NCBI GenBank assembly: GCA_902773065.1
Contig: CACYDD010000198.1
Location: forward strand, 1-8,559
Length of the DNA stretch: 8,559 bases
Direction: 5' to 3'
Source: an uncultured Ruminococcus sp.
Lineage (GTDB): Bacteria; Bacillota; Clostridia; Oscillospirales; Acutalibacteraceae
Numbering within the stretch: the stretch's first letter is position 1; every line of letters starts with the position of its first letter. The position numbers and the translations under genes were made by a program. A model generated the notes under the pieces. That model was given only the letters and a program-made list of their open reading frames with translations, was not told where the DNA came from and did not search any database. This document shows, in pieces, positions 6,778-8,559 of this stretch.

Positions 6778-6806
6778 TGCGCCCGAAACGATTTGCCTCG
6801 GGCGCA
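6778..6806 (-). terminator. GC-rich hairpin behind serA, likely terminator or attenuator
   Basis: GCGCCCGA at 6779-6786 pairs perfectly with TCGGGCGC at 6798-6805, and the flanking T6778/A6806 adds a ninth pair. The loop is 11 bases. It begins about 20 bases after the serA stop, the usual place for an intrinsic terminator. In the direction of transcription it is followed by AACTTATTAATTAAC rather than a clean U-run, so read-through into gltX is likely. Alternatively it may protect the 3' end of the serA message. Confidence 0.55.
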
Positions 6807-6824
6807 GATAGAATGTAATTCTGA

Positions 6825-7988
6825 TTATTTGATAACTCTTACACGGATTACACCGTCGATTGCCGAAATTTTGTCAACTGCTGCTGCATCAACATCATTG
6901 GCTGTATCAAGAATGGTATAGGCATAGTCTTTTCTGGACTTGCTGTCCATGCTTTCGATATTGTTGCCTGTTTCAGAAAGTGCCGCTGTAACTGCAGTAA
7001 TAATGCTCGGAACATTCTTATGGATTACAGTAACTCTTGCTATGCCTGTGCGAGCCATGGAAACAGCGGGAAGTGTAACGGAATTTTTAATGTTTCCGTT
7101 TTCAAGGTAATCCTTGATTTCATCCGCTGCCATTTTTGCGCAGTTATCCTCAGATTCAGGCGTGGAAGCACCAAGGTGAGGTGTTACGATCACACCGTTA
7201 ACACCAAGGATATCATCTGTTGCAAAATCAGTTGTATAGGCTGCTACCTTGCCGCTTTCAATCGCTGCAACAACATCAGCTGATACAACGAGATCTGCAC
7301 GGGAGTAGTTGATAATACGAACGCCGTCTTTCATCTTTGCAATGTTCTCTGCATTGATAACACCCTTGGTTTCAGGTGTCAGCGGAACGTGTACGGTAAT
7401 GTAATCACTTGCAGCAAATACTTCATCAAGTGTTACAACGTGCTTTACCTTGCGTGAAAGTCTGAGTGCATTGTCAACAGAAAGGAACGGATCGTAACCG
7501 ATAACATCCATACCAAGAGCAACCGCTGCATTCGCTACAAGAATACCTATCGCACCAAGACCGATAACACCAAGAGTTTTGCCTGTGATCTCAGGACCTA
7601 CAAACTGGCTCTTTCCTTTTTCTACCATCTTGCCAACAGCATCGCCGTTGCCTTTGAGTGTCTTTGCCCATTCAATACCGTCTACGATTTTTCTGGAACT
7701 GATCAGCAGTGCTGTAATGACAAGTTCCTTCACCGCATTGGCATTCGCACCCGGTGTATTGAATACAACAATACCCTGCTCTGTGCATTTGTCAAGCGGA
7801 ATATTATTAACACCTGCACCTGCTCTTGCGATCGCAAGAAGACTCTCTGGAAATTCCGTGTCATGCAAGGAAGCAGAACGAACCAGAATTGCGTCGGGAT
7901 TCTGTACATCATCAGCTACAGCATAGTTGTCACCAAGACGTGAAAGACCTGCTGCTGAGATCTTATTAAGTGTCTGAATATTATACAT
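6825..7988 (-). CDS. serA: D-3-phosphoglycerate dehydrogenase, short form with ACT domain
   Basis: The enzyme oxidises 3-phosphoglycerate to 3-phosphohydroxypyruvate with NAD, the first step of serine synthesis. Numbered from the ATG at 7988 it has 387 residues. The split substrate-binding domain spans about 1-95 and 275-305. The Rossmann domain at about 96-274 has the NAD signature GVIGLGAIG (140-148). The substrate and catalytic residues are in NYSRADLV (R230) and PHLGAST (H271). The acidic member of the triad falls in TDFATDDILG, as Asp where Glu is usual. A C-terminal ACT domain (about 316-387, ARVTVIHKNVPSII to GVIRVRVIK) follows directly, without the extra intervening domain of long SerA forms, and could bind serine for feedback control. 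AAGGTGA lies 5 bases before the ATG; an upstream in-frame GTG at 7997 overlaps that site and is rejected. The gene follows serC, as in many Firmicutes. Confidence 0.95.
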   Translation of the reverse strand: MYNIQTLNKISAAGLSRLGDNYAVADDVQNPDAILVRSASLHDTEFPESLLAIARAGAGVNNIPLDKCTEQGIVVFNTPGANANAVKELVITALLISSRKIVDGIEWAKTLKGNGDAVGKMVEKGKSQFVGPEITGKTLGVIGLGAIGILVANAAVALGMDVIGYDPFLSVDNALRLSRKVKHVVTLDEVFAASDYITVHVPLTPETKGVINAENIAKMKDGVRIINYSRADLVVSADVVAAIESGKVAAYTTDFATDDILGVNGVIVTPHLGASTPESEDNCAKMAADEIKDYLENGNIKNSVTLPAVSMARTGIARVTVIHKNVPSIITAVTAALSETGNNIESMDSKSRKDYAYTILDTANDVDAAAVDKISAIDGVIRVRVIK

Positions 7989-8014
7989 TTTTATCACCTT
8001 GATTATATTATTTT

Positions 8015-8049
8015 AGGATTCAGGATTTAGGATTCAGGATTCAGGCTTT
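8015..8049. repeat. Heptamer tandem array between serC and serA
   Basis: On the plus strand the units are AGGATTC, AGGATTT, AGGATTC, AGGATTC and a decayed AGGCTTT. Four good copies differ at one position only. The array starts 26 bases upstream of the serA ATG. The unit is not a codon multiple and lies outside any gene, so it looks like a slippage-prone intergenic repeat. Confidence 0.8.
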
Positions 8050-8098
8050 CACCCGGCTGCTTTCTGCCGATCTGATCAACCTGACAACTGAATCCTGA
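8034..8098. repeat. Inverted repeat linking the heptamer array to a mirrored CTGA-heptamer stretch
   Basis: TCAGGATTCAG at 8034-8044 is perfectly complementary to CTGAATCCTGA at 8088-8098, an 11-bp stem with a 43-base loop. The right arm itself reads in sevens: CTGACAA, CTGAATC, CTGATCC, CTGCCCA from 8081. Because the left arm repeats, the stem can slide by seven or fourteen bases. It may act as a weak transcript-processing hairpin between serC and serA, or be the remains of a small palindromic element. Confidence 0.6.
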
Positions 8099-8114
8099 TC
8101 CCTGCCCACTGTTA

Positions 8115-8558
8115 TCAGCTGTTGCGAGCCTCAAATTCACCCATGAATTTAACGAGCTTTTCTACGCCCTCAATAGGCATAGCATTATAGATGGAAGCTC
8201 TCATACCGCCAACGCTGCGGTGACCTTTGATGTTCACAAAGTCGTTTTCAGTTGCTTCTTTGACAAACTTTGCATCAAGCTCATCATTTCCTGTGATGAA
8301 AGGTACATTCATCAGCGAACGATCCTCAGGAACAACAGTACCCTTGAAAAGATTTGAATTGTCAAGGAAGTTATAAAGAATCGCTGCTTTCTTTTCATTG
8401 ATTTCCTTCATCTTTTCAAGACCGCCGATATCATTCTTGATCCACTCAAGAACCAGCTTTGCCATATAAATGGTATAGCAAGGCGGTGTATTGAACATAG
8501 AACCGTTATCAGCGTGTGTCTGGAAGTTGAGCATGGTAGGAGTGATATCTCTTGCATG
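8115..8558 (-). CDS. serC: Phosphoserine aminotransferase, C-terminal part
   Basis: The gene enters from the right edge; 147 residues are visible, with the reading frame open to the edge. SerC moves the amino group of glutamate to 3-phosphohydroxypyruvate, giving phosphoserine, and depends on pyridoxal phosphate. The visible part begins HARDITPTMLNFQTHADNG. It then shows the family blocks NTPPCYTIYM, LEWIKNDIGGLEKM and, near the end, the substrate-binding GHRSVGGMRASIYNAMP, closing with a helix (GVEKLVKFMGEFEARNS). The lysine that holds the cofactor and the N-terminal half lie outside the window. It precedes serA by 126 bases, so the product of SerA is the substrate of SerC and the pair forms a serine-synthesis unit. 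Confidence 0.93.
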   Translation of the reverse strand, partial: HARDITPTMLNFQTHADNGSMFNTPPCYTIYMAKLVLEWIKNDIGGLEKMKEINEKKAAILYNFLDNSNLFKGTVVPEDRSLMNVPFITGNDELDAKFVKEATENDFVNIKGHRSVGGMRASIYNAMPIEGVEKLVKFMGEFEARNS

Positions 8559-8559
8559 A

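Noticed and set aside
6709..6824. Possible T-box leader in front of gltX, given a synthetase gene behind a hairpin.
   Set aside because: The gap is too short, lacks the conserved T-box sequence, and the hairpin sits at the serA end.
8002..8007. TATAAT on the minus strand just before serA.
   Set aside because: Transcription would start within the serA ribosome binding site, and no -35 box lies 16-18 bases upstream.

Overview
All genes recognised in this window are on the minus strand, so transcription runs from right to left. In that order they are serC (3' part only), serA, gltX, a 186-residue protein of unknown function, a membrane protein with a DUF3592-like loop, glnS, a small multi-pass membrane protein, a short GlmU-type nucleotidyltransferase, and the first 16 codons of prs (PRPP synthetase). 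Intergenic gaps are short (12 to about 200 bases), and no stretch above 300 bases lacks a gene. The set looks like a low-to-moderate GC Firmicute, most likely a gut or rumen clostridium of the Ruminococcus/Oscillospiraceae type. This rests on gene order (GlmU next to Prs), protein style, AGGAG-type ribosome binding sites and AT-rich spacers. It is an inference, not a database match.

Right part (6825-8559): SerC and SerA are two enzymes of serine synthesis from 3-phosphoglycerate. The 126-base gap between them carries a heptanucleotide tandem array and a partial inverted copy of it. serA is followed by a strong GC hairpin that probably weakens or ends transcription before gltX.

Middle part (3496-6708): gltX (glutamyl-tRNA synthetase) is followed by two genes without known function. 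One encodes a soluble acidic protein with a conserved-looking core. The other encodes a protein with a long acidic cytoplasmic region and two membrane helices flanking a DUF3592-like domain.

Left part (1-3433): glnS (a true glutaminyl-tRNA synthetase, not universal in Firmicutes), a small four-helix membrane protein, and a GlmU relative. The GlmU relative has the complete uridylyltransferase domain but stops after about three coils of the beta-helix, so it lacks the acetyltransferase half. A 199-base AT-rich spacer with a good sigma-A-type promoter precedes prs.

As a group the recognised genes are housekeeping functions around glutamate/glutamine and activated sugars: glutamate is the amino donor for SerC and the substrate of GltX, and glutamine is the substrate of GlnS. 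I see no phage, transposon, CRISPR array or toxin system. The least ordinary features are the truncated GlmU and the three intergenic gaps that each hold a short degenerate array with a 7-base period but a different unit sequence.
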